64,000 nt of DNA. Source: Glaciimonas sp. CA11.2. Its GTDB lineage: Bacteria; Pseudomonadota; Gammaproteobacteria; Burkholderiales; Burkholderiaceae_D. The notes beneath the pieces are model-generated. The model ran no database searches. It worked only from the letters and a program-made list of their open reading frames with translations, and was not told where the DNA came from. The stretch is taken from positions 3,100,001 to 3,164,000 of the forward strand of contig NZ_JAVIWL010000001.1 in the NCBI RefSeq assembly GCF_034314045.1, in the 5' to 3' direction. Shown here in pieces: positions 37,863-46,928 of this stretch. The translations under genes were made by a program, and so were the position numbers. The stretch's first letter is position 1. The number at the start of each line of letters is the position of its first letter.

Positions 37863-39596
37863 ATGGACTTTACGATAACAATCCAACTTAACGGGTTACC
37901 GATTACTTGGCAGCCCGGCGAAAACATTGCGGTTCGAGAGCGTGACGACGTTCAATTTTTCTTGAAAACACCTATTGGTATTGAACCGCCCGTTCTATAT
38001 GTGGAAGACTATAAGGTTGGATTTGAGGAATCGATTATTATTGAACAAAATGCGCTCTATGTGACTCGCCGCGGGCCGCTATTTCGCGAGGTATTCGGTC
38101 TGTCAATGGTGCGTTGTCAATGTGGCTCAATAACCAAAATCCTTACCTTTGACGTTCTTATTCATAAGCTACAGGCTCACCAAATTGAAGAAATGATTCG
38201 CTATCTTTATTCACACAGCGATTCATTAATTCGTGTCTGCTTAGCGCGGTCAACACTTCCGACCGGATCTAAAGGTATAGGTAATGCCGACCCCGAAACG
38301 ACGCTATCAACCGCAGAACGATTTGTTAGCACATTATTAAATAGTCGTCTGGAACTTCAGCATCAATTGCGCAAGCGGCTTGTTCCTCAAAAAATCCCCA
38401 TGTGGCACGCTCGATCACATCAAGATCTTATTGATCCATTTGACGTATTGAGTCATCTTGATGTTTTAGTTTCCGTGGCAGGGGAAGGAGATATTTTTAT
38501 TCAAGGAAGGCATTTCTTGATCAGCGGTCTTGACGTGACATCAATGGTCAATACAGCTAACGTATTTGAAAATTCGGTGATTGTAGGAGGCATCTATTCC
38601 ATTCGATGTGGCATTGAAGCGCTTAATAATCTGATTAATGTTGGGCGAGGTGTGCATGGCGTTTCATCCCATGACCGTGAACACGAATCTTTAACCGAGG
38701 TCTTGGCACGGGTGACCATTGGTAGTATGCAATTACGTTGTACTACTCTTTTGATGCAACTTGATGATCTATTGCGTTATTTTCGTAAAGATCTGAAAAT
38801 TGAATTAAAAGGTGAACTACAACCGGTCATTACCCCCTTTGTGCGGTCCTCTAGGGTGTATCGTAGCTTATTCGAGCAAATTCATGAATGGTATGGCTTA
38901 GGCGCTCCATCATTAGTCGGATTACACCTACTTTTAAAGCTACGAACTGTTTCGAAAATCTATGAATACTTTGTTTTGTTTAAATTACTTGAGTACTTCC
39001 AACAACGTAACTGGGAGTTGGTTCATGCAAAACCTCAAGCTGGTGAAGACAGCTTAATTCCAGAGCAAGTTGACTTTAATAATGGCACCTCCCAAGTGTC
39101 CTTATTTTACGACGTTCCGATTGCTCCATTTTCAAAAAATACCGCACACAATGACTTGGTGGATTTACGACACGTGTATAGCAATAGCTATTATTGGTGG
39201 CGACCTGACTTTGTCATCCGACTACATGTCGGTGAACATGTAAAATTCTTCATTCTGGATGCAAAGTACAGTACGCAAGGAACCGTCAAAAACCGCAGCC
39301 TTCCTGAGTTAATCGATAAATATTTTGTTGACACAGGAGTATTCGACGCTGCTTCTCGAACAATTAAAAGTGAACAAATTTTGGCGATTGTCGCGTTATT
39401 CCCCGGTACCCAACACATCAAGGGCATTTGGTCGCACTGGGAGACCAAATTCTTTAGTCCAGTACCACGCCTTCCTTTTGCCGCCGGTGCAACACTGTCT
39501 ACGGCCGACGATACTGTCATGCATCAAGTTATGGATAAATTATTAGAAGTCGGGATAGGTGAAAATCAATCGTATAGAACAATACAAGTTACGTAG
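37863..39596 (+). CDS. DUF2357/PD-(D/E)xK nuclease, McrC-like partner
   Basis: 577 residues from ATG at 37863 (a TTG at 37848 is possible). The N-terminal half is beta-rich with REVFGLSMVRCQCGS, DUF2357-like. The C-terminal half has KIYEYFVLFKLLEYFQQRNW and the nuclease motif RPDFVI...ILDAKYS, with D449, D466 and K468 as the expected metal and catalytic residues of the PDDEXK_7 fold. The ATPase just upstream would drive it, as McrB drives McrC. It ends about 200 bp before the gene D relic. Confidence 0.8.
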   Translation: MDFTITIQLNGLPITWQPGENIAVRERDDVQFFLKTPIGIEPPVLYVEDYKVGFEESIIIEQNALYVTRRGPLFREVFGLSMVRCQCGSITKILTFDVLIHKLQAHQIEEMIRYLYSHSDSLIRVCLARSTLPTGSKGIGNADPETTLSTAERFVSTLLNSRLELQHQLRKRLVPQKIPMWHARSHQDLIDPFDVLSHLDVLVSVAGEGDIFIQGRHFLISGLDVTSMVNTANVFENSVIVGGIYSIRCGIEALNNLINVGRGVHGVSSHDREHESLTEVLARVTIGSMQLRCTTLLMQLDDLLRYFRKDLKIELKGELQPVITPFVRSSRVYRSLFEQIHEWYGLGAPSLVGLHLLLKLRTVSKIYEYFVLFKLLEYFQQRNWELVHAKPQAGEDSLIPEQVDFNNGTSQVSLFYDVPIAPFSKNTAHNDLVDLRHVYSNSYYWWRPDFVIRLHVGEHVKFFILDAKYSTQGTVKNRSLPELIDKYFVDTGVFDAASRTIKSEQILAIVALFPGTQHIKGIWSHWETKFFSPVPRLPFAAGATLSTADDTVMHQVMDKLLEVGIGENQSYRTIQVT

Positions 39597-39802
39597 TATG
39601 TCTGGTTTAATTCGTCACGCAGCAATTTTATGGATATATAAATAGATGGATTTAAGATTGCGGTCACTTTGTAATAGTGCAACTCGCATGGGCCGCTTTG
39701 CAATCTACTAGCTTGACGTTCTAGGACGGTGCCGCGTAAAGGTGCATGCTTTGAGACAGGGATTTCGAATCCTCGGCTCATTAACCATACATATTTACTG
39801 AA

Positions 39803-40250
39803 GGCTATTTTCTTTAATAATCTCCCGCCACTCACGTATCTTTTCCCATTCGAGTTGGGTGGCGCGGGTGGCGCTCTGCTTGCTGACATAGAGGTGTTGC
39901 AGTGCTTTCGGATTGCCACGAGCGCCCGCCAGTTCCTCCCCTTTACGCTTGCTGAACTTATCGTGCCACGCTGCCGTGACGCCGGTGATCCCTTCATCCG
40001 GATCGGTCTGCTCTTCGCGTTCTGCTTCCGCTTCTTCTGTTTTGGTTTCCAGTTCGATAGCGGTAGTGAAGCCACTGCCATCGATGTTGTGCGTCATTTT
40101 CGCTGTCAGCCATTCGACGCTGTCTATCGCCGCTTTAAAGCCGGATACCGTGATCGGTGATTGCTGCATCAGTTCCGTATTTCCCACTGCCAATCACGTC
40201 GTAACTTCTGCCGAAACGCCGAATCACTTTCGCGGGTCTGAGCGTCTAAA
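39803..40250 (-). pseudogene. Truncated second copy of tail gene D
   Basis: The C-terminal 130 codons match the intact gene D at 41474-41864 in the same orientation almost residue for residue (TELMQQSPITVSGFKAAIDS, then EEQTDPDEGITGVTAAWHDK). Upstream, QTRESDSAF from an earlier part of gpD is joined after an internal deletion and a short frame-shifting gap. The two copies flank a PEP-CTERM gene. Confidence 0.9.
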
Positions 40251-40505
40251 TAGCGGGCTGTTGACGTTGATTGTCAGAAAATATAACAATTAGTAGGCTT
40301 TTTATCATTTTTTAAAACTAATATAAATTTAGTTAGATTAGCAGCCATATTTTGATTGTGAAAAATAAAGTGGGGTCTAGTTACTTTCTGTTAGCGGCGG
40401 TTAAAAGGCTCAAACCAGACTCACCACTGTGGCATACGAGTCCACTCGATATTTACATATTGAAAAAGACTTTAAATTCAGTATTTATTAAGAAACAGGA
40501 TTGCA

Positions 40506-41219
40506 ATGAAAACCGTCTTACAATTTACGTTGCTGGCAACTGTGATAGCCGCCAGTTCCGCCGCTCACGCGACTCTTGTGACCTACGATTTCACCGATAC
40601 CATAACATCGATGTTTGAATACAATGGGACCACGAAGGCAATTACAAATGTGACATCAAGTTCTATGTCAGGAGTGGCATTTTCCAATGGTGATACAGCC
40701 CATGGGACGTTTTCGTATGATACGGCTACCGTCCTTTCACCTTATTATCAGCCGCCTGCTCAGGCGCAAGGCAGTTACGTCCTTTACTATGGACCCATGT
40801 CTTCAACATTGACATTTGATAAAAGCATGTTTGTATATAATTCTGTTTCTGATGGTTTAATTCAAGTCGCTGATAATGCTTCATCGTTTTCAGGATGGGA
40901 TGTGTTCTATTTAGGTACTGGGGCGGCCTACTCCCCGCTCACGTTTCAATCTATGACTCTCAACTTATTTGACTCATCAGGACAAGTATTTAGCAGCGCA
41001 GCAGTTCCACGAACGTTGCCTCTATCGGGCTTCAGCTATGCAGATGTTGACTACACTTGGCTTCGCCAAAGCGATGGAAGTCAAATGCATATTTCCAGCA
41101 AAATCACGTCTCTAGAAATGGAACCAAGTTTGCCAGTTCCTGAACCGGGTACCTACACCCTGCTGCTGGGTGGCCTCGGTTTGATGGGCTTCATGGGCAG
41201 GCGTCGCAAATTCTCATAA
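40506..41219 (+). CDS. PEP-CTERM protein carried inside the prophage
   Basis: 237 residues with signal peptide (LQFTLLATVIAASSAAHAT) and C-terminal VPEPGTYTLLLGGLGLMGFM then GRRRK, the exosortase sorting signal. The mature body is beta-rich and serine/threonine-rich, suited to the cell surface or biofilm matrix. AGGA lies before the ATG. It is transcribed against the late genes, between two copies of gene D, so it is cargo expressed independently of the lytic cycle. Confidence 0.85.
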   Translation: MKTVLQFTLLATVIAASSAAHATLVTYDFTDTITSMFEYNGTTKAITNVTSSSMSGVAFSNGDTAHGTFSYDTATVLSPYYQPPAQAQGSYVLYYGPMSSTLTFDKSMFVYNSVSDGLIQVADNASSFSGWDVFYLGTGAAYSPLTFQSMTLNLFDSSGQVFSSAAVPRTLPLSGFSYADVDYTWLRQSDGSQMHISSKITSLEMEPSLPVPEPGTYTLLLGGLGLMGFMGRRRKFS

Positions 41220-41251
41220 CAACAAGTTGGTAACTCTTTGTTTCAAGACAC

Positions 41252-41275
41252 AAGCCCCGTAAAGGGGATTTTTAA
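41252..41275 (+). terminator. Weak terminator after the PEP-CTERM gene
   Basis: CCCC (41256-41259) and GGGG pair across GTAAA, followed by A and five T's. The stem is short. Confidence 0.45.
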
Positions 41276-41455
41276 CGCTTGGCAATCCATATTAATAAAA
41301 ATCAAGCAAATATTTTTGTATTTATATTCGTATACATTATGGATATCAATAATCAACAGGACCATGCCGCATAAGGGTTTATGTTATTTTTTCAGTTCTT
41401 GCTTCCGCGGCAGATCCGAACTACCACACAAAAGAAACCGGTATATTGCATTCAT

Positions 41456-42691
41456 TCAACGAATGCCTTGTTGCCGGCTATTTTCTTCAATAATCTCCCG
41501 CCGCTCCCGTATCTTTTCCCATTCGAGTTGGGCGGCACGGGAAGCGCTTTGCTTGCTGACGTAGAGGTGTTGTAGTGCTTTCGTATTGCCACGAGCGCCC
41601 GCCAGTTCCTCCCCTTGACGCTTGCTGACCTTATCGTGCCACGCTGCGGTAACGCCGGTGATCCCTTCATCCGGATCACTCTGCTCTTCGCGTTCCATTT
41701 CCGCTTCTTCCGTTTTGGTTTCCAGTTCGATGGCTGTGGTAAAGCCATTGCTGCCGATGCTGTGCGTGACTTTCGCTGTCAGCCAGTCCACGCTATCGAT
41801 GGTTGCTTTAAAGCCCGATACCGTGACCGGTGACTGTGGCATAAATTCCGGATTGCCTACCGCCAGTGTCAGTTCAAACGTTGCCAGTCCGCGCTGGATG
41901 CGCAGCCATTCGGCGACCGCTGCCGTGCGGGCATCCGCTTCGTTGGCATAGGTGGTGCGCAGGCGTTTGGCGTTGCCTGCTGTCCCCGCCACCACGCTAC
42001 GACGCAGGACTTGCTTGTCGTCTTGCCAGAACACCCGTACACCGGTATAGCTATCGCGTTCGGCACTGTGATAGCGGTGGCTGTCACCGAGTTGGCGCGT
42101 GATATCGATTGGGGGTAATGGTTTACCGGACATAGTCTGACTGCGGCTGGCGGGCATAAAGATCAGCGTATCGTTTTTCACGGTGGCGACCGCGTCGTAG
42201 CGTTTGCCGAGACGGCGCAGAAAGGCCGCATCACTCTCCCGCGTCTGATCGATATGCTTGATAGCAACGTTGCGCAGTGCCTCCGCGATGCCCGCAGTGA
42301 GTTGCTGTCGGAACGCGATCATTTCAATGATTGCACCCAGTGTGGTGTCATGAAAGCTATGTTCTTCGACTCGCCGGAAGGTGTCGATCAGATTCACCGT
42401 GCGGGCGCGTAACGTGATGGTATCGGGTGCGCCGCTGTGTTCGACTTCATCCACGGTAAAGGTGCCTTTGTCGACCAGGCCGCTATGTTTCCAGCCGATG
42501 TGTAAATGGATCTTTGCGCCTTTGGAGGGAATCGCTAGTTGACCGTCGGTATCGTCGAGCGCAAGGTCGAGCTGGTCGGCTGATTCGTTGCGGCATTCGG
42601 TCAGCGTGAGGCTGATCAGGCGCGGATGGATGATGGCGGTCAGGTCACGGCCATCTAAGGTGACACGGAAATCAGGGATAAGATCGGTCAT
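41456..42691 (-). CDS. D: Tail protein gpD (phage late control / baseplate hub)
   Basis: 411 residues of the P2 gpD family, related to gp27-like hub proteins: DFRVTLDGRDLTAIIHPRLI at the start, ESDAAFLRRLGKRYDA in the middle, and a charged C-terminus. gpD links the tail tube to the spike gpV. It overlaps gene U by 4 bp and ends the leftward tail operon. A partial copy lies 1.67 kb downstream. Confidence 0.92.
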   Translation of the reverse strand: MTDLIPDFRVTLDGRDLTAIIHPRLISLTLTECRNESADQLDLALDDTDGQLAIPSKGAKIHLHIGWKHSGLVDKGTFTVDEVEHSGAPDTITLRARTVNLIDTFRRVEEHSFHDTTLGAIIEMIAFRQQLTAGIAEALRNVAIKHIDQTRESDAAFLRRLGKRYDAVATVKNDTLIFMPASRSQTMSGKPLPPIDITRQLGDSHRYHSAERDSYTGVRVFWQDDKQVLRRSVVAGTAGNAKRLRTTYANEADARTAAVAEWLRIQRGLATFELTLAVGNPEFMPQSPVTVSGFKATIDSVDWLTAKVTHSIGSNGFTTAIELETKTEEAEMEREEQSDPDEGITGVTAAWHDKVSKRQGEELAGARGNTKALQHLYVSKQSASRAAQLEWEKIRERREIIEENSRQQGIR

Positions 42692-43197
42692 CGGGTGACG
42701 AGTCCACTGAGCAAGCCGCCTATCCCATTGACCACGTTCACGTTGTTGGCCAGCCCATCAAGGGTGAGCATATCGCGCAGCGTGCCGATGTTGCCCAGAT
42801 TGCGCAACGTATTGCGCACATCGTCGTCGGTGCATTTGAGCGTGATCGCAAACTCGACGCGGCCCGGATTGCCGTCGCTGCCGAGGTGGGTTTTGCCTTC
42901 GGTCATGCTGGTGATGATATAGGCACCATAAATCCGTCCGGTTCCCTGAATCAGTATCCATGACTTGCCGGTGTCGGCCATCAGGCGTAATGCATCGAGC
43001 GCATAGAGCGAGCCGGTCAGTTCGGGCGCTATCCAGCCGGAGAGCGTGATGGTGTCGTCGCCCTTGCCGGTGAACTGAAACGCGTCACGCGCTCCGACAC
43101 GGGCGTTGCTGACGTGTTTCCATTCGGTTTGGCGTTGGAGTTCCTGATAGGCCAGCGTGGGGAGGCTGAAGACGAACATGCCGAGGGCCATCATCAT
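42688..43197 (-). CDS. U: Tail protein gpU
   Basis: 169 residues starting MMMALGMFVFSLPTLAYQEL, the family's characteristic N-terminus, with WKHVSNARVGARDAFQFTGK and PELTGSLYALDALRLMADTG. gpU is needed at the tail end during assembly. Coupled to D and 21 bp after T. Confidence 0.93.
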   Translation of the reverse strand: MMMALGMFVFSLPTLAYQELQRQTEWKHVSNARVGARDAFQFTGKGDDTITLSGWIAPELTGSLYALDALRLMADTGKSWILIQGTGRIYGAYIITSMTEGKTHLGSDGNPGRVEFAITLKCTDDDVRNTLRNLGNIGTLRDMLTLDGLANNVNVVNGIGGLLSGLVTR

Positions 43198-43218
43198 GGT
43201 GTGCTTTCTTGTAATGGG

Positions 43219-45846
43219 TTAGTAGTCATGCAGGCTGGAACGCTGGCGTGCGCGCTTTTCGCGGTCGCGCTGGTCGAGTGCTTGTGCCACCGCTTGCGCA
43301 ATCGCGTTGCCATCCATGGTGGGTGTGGTCTGGATGATGATCTGGATCGTGTCGCCCTGGAACACGGTGCCGCTGTTGCTACCACGCGCTGCCATTGGTG
43401 GGCGGGTATCAAACGCCATCGCGGGGATGGCGGCAGCACCGATGGCAATACCCGCGCCGAGTTGGGTTAGGCGTTTTGCCATAGTACCGATCTGCCTGAC
43501 CGGTGCGTCTTCGCTGCGTTGCAGACCAAGGGCGAGGCCTTGCATCGTGTCGTCACCCAATGCCGCAAACACCCGACTCGGGCTTCGGATGCCGAGCTTG
43601 TCTTTGAACCAGCCAATGACGTTTTCCCCCGCGCCGGTGATCGTCGTTTTGACTGCCCCCAGTGCGCCGGACATGCCGTTGACTAAGCCGTGCATGATGT
43701 TGGCACCAAAACCGGTAAAGGTGGCGGGCAGATCGATCCCGAACCAGCGCAGCACGCCCTCGAACGCCCGATAGAACAATCCGACCGGCGACCAGTTCAG
43801 AATGCGGGCGCTGATGGCACCGATACCACCGCTAAACACGGCGGCAATGCCTGCCCACGCATCGGATAACACGCTCTTAATCGACGTCCAGTTGTTGACG
43901 ATCAGATAGGCCGCTCCTGCGAGTGCCGCTAGCGCCGCCACAATCGCTAAGATGGTCAAGCCGATGGGATTGGTCAGTAGAAAGAGGAACGCGCCTTTCA
44001 TTGCACCACCGACGAACAACAATGCCGCACCGATGCCTTTTAATACCGGGATCACGATCCCGCCTTGTAACCCGATGGCACTCAGCACAAAGCGCATGAT
44101 CGCAAACGGGCCGAGTATGGCAGCGATACCGAGTGCCAGCACGCCCAGCACCACCAGTATGACGGCCAGCACGGCGGCAATTTTGAGGAGCGTACCCGTC
44201 AGTTGCGGGTTCGCCTCAATCCATACGGACAGGCGTTCGGTTACGCGCCCGACCGTCTCCATGATGTCGGTCAGTGCCGGTTTTAAGGTGCTGCCGGTCA
44301 TGGCCGAGAAGCCGAATACTTTGTTTTGTAAAAGTTGCCATTTGGCCGATAAGGTATCGAGCCGCGCCTGAAACTCGCGGTCCATGCTGCCCTTGGCGGC
44401 TTCGCCGTTGGCCAGTTCCAGTTGTCGTCGGTATTCGCCGACGCCTCCGGCTAACTTGGCAATTGCGCCGCCCCAGTCTTTGCCGAATAAACGGGTCACC
44501 GCTTCCATCTTGGATTCGGTCGGTAGTGCGTTGATTTTATCGAGCACCGTCAGGATGGTCTTCTGCGCATCGGTAATCATGCCAAGTTGTAAATCTTTAC
44601 TGCTCATGCCGATCATCCTGGCACCGACCTGAAACCGTTCAGGATTCATTTTCGCTATTTGCAACTGGCGCAGCATGCCGGACGAGGCGGTATCGGCCCG
44701 TTCAGGGGATTCGCCCAGTGTTAGCAGCGTGGACGCCAAGGCAGCGGCATTTTTTACCGACAGGCCGATGGTGGACGCGGCACCGGCCAGATCGCCTTGT
44801 AACACACCAATGATATCGGCCCCCTTGGAGATCGCGTTATCGTCCAGATAATTGATCGCGTCTCCGAGCTTGTCGAGGCTCTGGATTGGAATCTTAAAAA
44901 TCCCTGCGATCTTGCCCATCTGGTCGCCGATTTCACCCGCAGGCATCTCGAAGGCGGTGGCCATCTTGGCATTGTTGGTGGTGAAGGCCAGCAGATTGTC
45001 TTTGCCCTGGATCCCCATGCGTGCACCGGCCACGGTCAGGTCAATCAGTTCCGTCGTCGCCATCGGAATCCGGGTCGCCAGTTCGCGCATCGCGCTACCC
45101 ATGGCGTAATAGGTGGCAGTCAGTTTGCCATTGCCATCGCGTGCGCCGTCGACCTGTTTGGCAATCCCGACCATGCTGTCCTCATAGCGCATGAAGTCCT
45201 TGACCGTTTTAAGGATGGGCATGCCGCTGGCCACGCCTGCGGCGGTCATGCCTGCGCCCGCCATGGCGACATTTCCTGCGGTGGCACGGGTCGTATGCAG
45301 GCGCTGCCGTGCTGCGCCCATGCGCTCTTGCTGTCGTGCAATGCTGGTCAGTTTCTTTTGTTGCGCCGCTAATTCGGCGTTGGCATAGGCCACGCTGTCT
45401 TTGAGCCATACCTGTGCGTTGCTCAAATTTTTGGTACTCATGCCGGTGGCGGTGAGCGCGGTGTTGAGTTGTTTATTGGTCTCCAGATTAGCGCGGTAGG
45501 TCGTCTTGAGTTTCTCCACCACTGCTTGTGACTTCTTGTATTCGGTGCTGAGTTTCTTGACGGCCGCCGCCGCTGGGGACGCTTGGGCGGTCAGCGTGCC
45601 TAACTGGTCGCCGATGGCTTTGGCGTGCTGCTGCGCATTGCGTAGTTCGACCGACGTGGTTTTAAGGCCGCGCTTGAGTTCTAAAAATGCATTGAGTTTC
45701 TTTTGCTGGCCACCCAGTTCTTTGAGCCGGTCACTGGTCGCTTTGATGGCTTTCGCGGTCGGCGATGCTGCGGCCTGTATTTTTTTGAGCGGACCGGTGA
45801 CTTTGTCGAGCGCGGTCATGATCACTTGGAGTCGGAGGTCCGCCAT
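43219..45846 (-). CDS. T: Tail tape-measure protein gpT
   Basis: 875 residues. It begins with a coiled-coil region (1-160), followed by the phage TMP core (AGMTAAGVASGMPILKTVKD, ATELIDLTVAGARMGIQGKD). A hydrophobic block near 575-680 (KIAAVLAVILVVLGVLALGI and others) is typical of tape measures that later contact the membrane. Its length sets tail length. It follows E/E' in the order usual for P2. Confidence 0.95.
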   Translation of the reverse strand: MADLRLQVIMTALDKVTGPLKKIQAAASPTAKAIKATSDRLKELGGQQKKLNAFLELKRGLKTTSVELRNAQQHAKAIGDQLGTLTAQASPAAAAVKKLSTEYKKSQAVVEKLKTTYRANLETNKQLNTALTATGMSTKNLSNAQVWLKDSVAYANAELAAQQKKLTSIARQQERMGAARQRLHTTRATAGNVAMAGAGMTAAGVASGMPILKTVKDFMRYEDSMVGIAKQVDGARDGNGKLTATYYAMGSAMRELATRIPMATTELIDLTVAGARMGIQGKDNLLAFTTNNAKMATAFEMPAGEIGDQMGKIAGIFKIPIQSLDKLGDAINYLDDNAISKGADIIGVLQGDLAGAASTIGLSVKNAAALASTLLTLGESPERADTASSGMLRQLQIAKMNPERFQVGARMIGMSSKDLQLGMITDAQKTILTVLDKINALPTESKMEAVTRLFGKDWGGAIAKLAGGVGEYRRQLELANGEAAKGSMDREFQARLDTLSAKWQLLQNKVFGFSAMTGSTLKPALTDIMETVGRVTERLSVWIEANPQLTGTLLKIAAVLAVILVVLGVLALGIAAILGPFAIMRFVLSAIGLQGGIVIPVLKGIGAALLFVGGAMKGAFLFLLTNPIGLTILAIVAALAALAGAAYLIVNNWTSIKSVLSDAWAGIAAVFSGGIGAISARILNWSPVGLFYRAFEGVLRWFGIDLPATFTGFGANIMHGLVNGMSGALGAVKTTITGAGENVIGWFKDKLGIRSPSRVFAALGDDTMQGLALGLQRSEDAPVRQIGTMAKRLTQLGAGIAIGAAAIPAMAFDTRPPMAARGSNSGTVFQGDTIQIIIQTTPTMDGNAIAQAVAQALDQRDREKRARQRSSLHDY

Positions 45847-45870
45847 GGTTGCTTTCTATAACTTCTTTAT

Positions 45871-46325
45871 TTATTGTTCTGCGGTGCTGCGTAGTCTGGC
45901 GTGTTCGCGCCAGTCCATCAGTTCACTTAATGTAAATGCCGCCATCGCCGCCGGGTCCCAGTGGAACACCACGGCGATATCGGCCATCGCGTTTTCTACG
46001 CGGTCGGGGAGACCATGTTCCGATCCGCTTTCTTCGCTAAAAAATACGCTACCTCGGCCCCCAACGCCATCAGATCGGCAAGGTCGAGATTATTGACATC
46101 TTGCGTGGTGAGAATTGGTTGCGTGATGCGCGGCAATACTTTTTGCAGGGCCATCACATCGAGGTTGGCAACATCGACCAGTGAGACGCCGCGTAACTCT
46201 CCGGCTTTTGGTTTGCGTAACTGGATCTCGGTGATGACGGTGTCGCCGCGCTGTAGCGGTTCGTCCAGGATGACGGTGACGTGGTTGGAGGAAACAGGTG
46301 CGGCGAAAGTTTTGACGGTGGACAT
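45871..46325 (-). CDS. E': Tail chaperone E+E' made by -1 frameshift
   Basis: Gene E (stop at 45996) has the slippery run T TTT TTA at 46044-46038. A -1 shift there continues for 55 codons through MADIAVVFHWDPAAMAAFTL and SELMDWREHARLRSTAEQ to TAA at 45871, giving about 151 residues. That tail is the conserved GpE' domain. P2 makes E+E' by the same mechanism; the fusion helps assemble the tape measure. Confidence 0.85.
45996..46325 (-). CDS. E: Tail assembly chaperone gpE
   Basis: 109 residues: HVTVILDEPLQRGDTVITEI then QLRKPKAGELRGVSLVDVAN and LMALGAEVAYFLAKK, the gpE family. Codon 96 is part of the slippery site used for E+E'. It lies between tube gene FII and tape-measure gene T. Confidence 0.92.
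   Translation of the reverse strand: MSTVKTFAAPVSSNHVTVILDEPLQRGDTVITEIQLRKPKAGELRGVSLVDVANLDVMALQKVLPRITQPILTTQDVNNLDLADLMALGAEVAYFLAKKADRNMVSPTA
46038..46044 (-). promoter_or_regulatory. -1 ribosomal frameshift site of E/E'
   Basis: On the coding strand, TTTTTTA in the X-XXY-YYZ register of gene E (codons TTT TTA). This corresponds to the TTTTTTG site of P2. Confidence 0.85.
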
Positions 46326-46379
46326 GGTGTGCTCTTTTTGAATGGAATAAATAAAGGGTTGATACGGTTGACCTGGTGT

Positions 46380-46889
46380 TTACAAACCGATGGCTGTACG
46401 CAACGCATCGTTCATACTCACGCCATTGATGTTCTCGATACAGTTCATAAAATCGAGTTCAATCAGATCGACGTTATCGACCGTCAGTTTGTAATAACTG
46501 ACGGCGGTACTGTACTTGTGGGTGGTGTCGTCGCCGACTTTACTGGATCCCATATCGATTTCTTTATGGCGTCCGCGCACCACGACTTCAACCGCCGCCA
46601 CGTCGCCGGTATCGTCATTTTGGTAGCCACCGGCAAAGCGTAGTTGCACCGCGTTGTGGGCCTTGGCGGCGTACTGTTTTAAGGCGTCGACGATCAACCC
46701 GCCCGCAGTCCATTCGAGGGTGAGCGCTTCGTTCCCCATATCGACCATGATCGGGCCGCTCATGCCACCGGCACGGTATTCCTCCATCTTGCGGCTGAGT
46801 TTGGGGAGCGTCAATTCTGGCACCAGTCCCATGTAGGACGCGCCATCGTTGAACAGATTAAAATCTTTGAGTTTGTTGGGTAAGCCCAT
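46380..46889 (-). CDS. FII: Tail tube protein gpFII
   Basis: 169 residues beginning GLPNKLKDFNLFNDGASYMG, the standard start of P2 FII, with LRFAGGYQNDDTGDVAAVEV and the end LDFMNCIENINGVSMNDALR. It polymerises into the inner tube. It lies 39 bp after sheath gene FI. Confidence 0.95.
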   Translation of the reverse strand: MGLPNKLKDFNLFNDGASYMGLVPELTLPKLSRKMEEYRAGGMSGPIMVDMGNEALTLEWTAGGLIVDALKQYAAKAHNAVQLRFAGGYQNDDTGDVAAVEVVVRGRHKEIDMGSSKVGDDTTHKYSTAVSYYKLTVDNVDLIELDFMNCIENINGVSMNDALRTAIGL

Positions 46890-46928
46890 CAGTCTTTCTC
46901 CAAATAAAGGGTTGCCTGTAGTGGCTGA

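Noticed and set aside
39758..39786. Second TTCGAATC...CGGCTCA sequence resembling the one at 28011
   Set aside because: Only short words are shared, with different spacing; no tRNA fold. Kept only as a curiosity.
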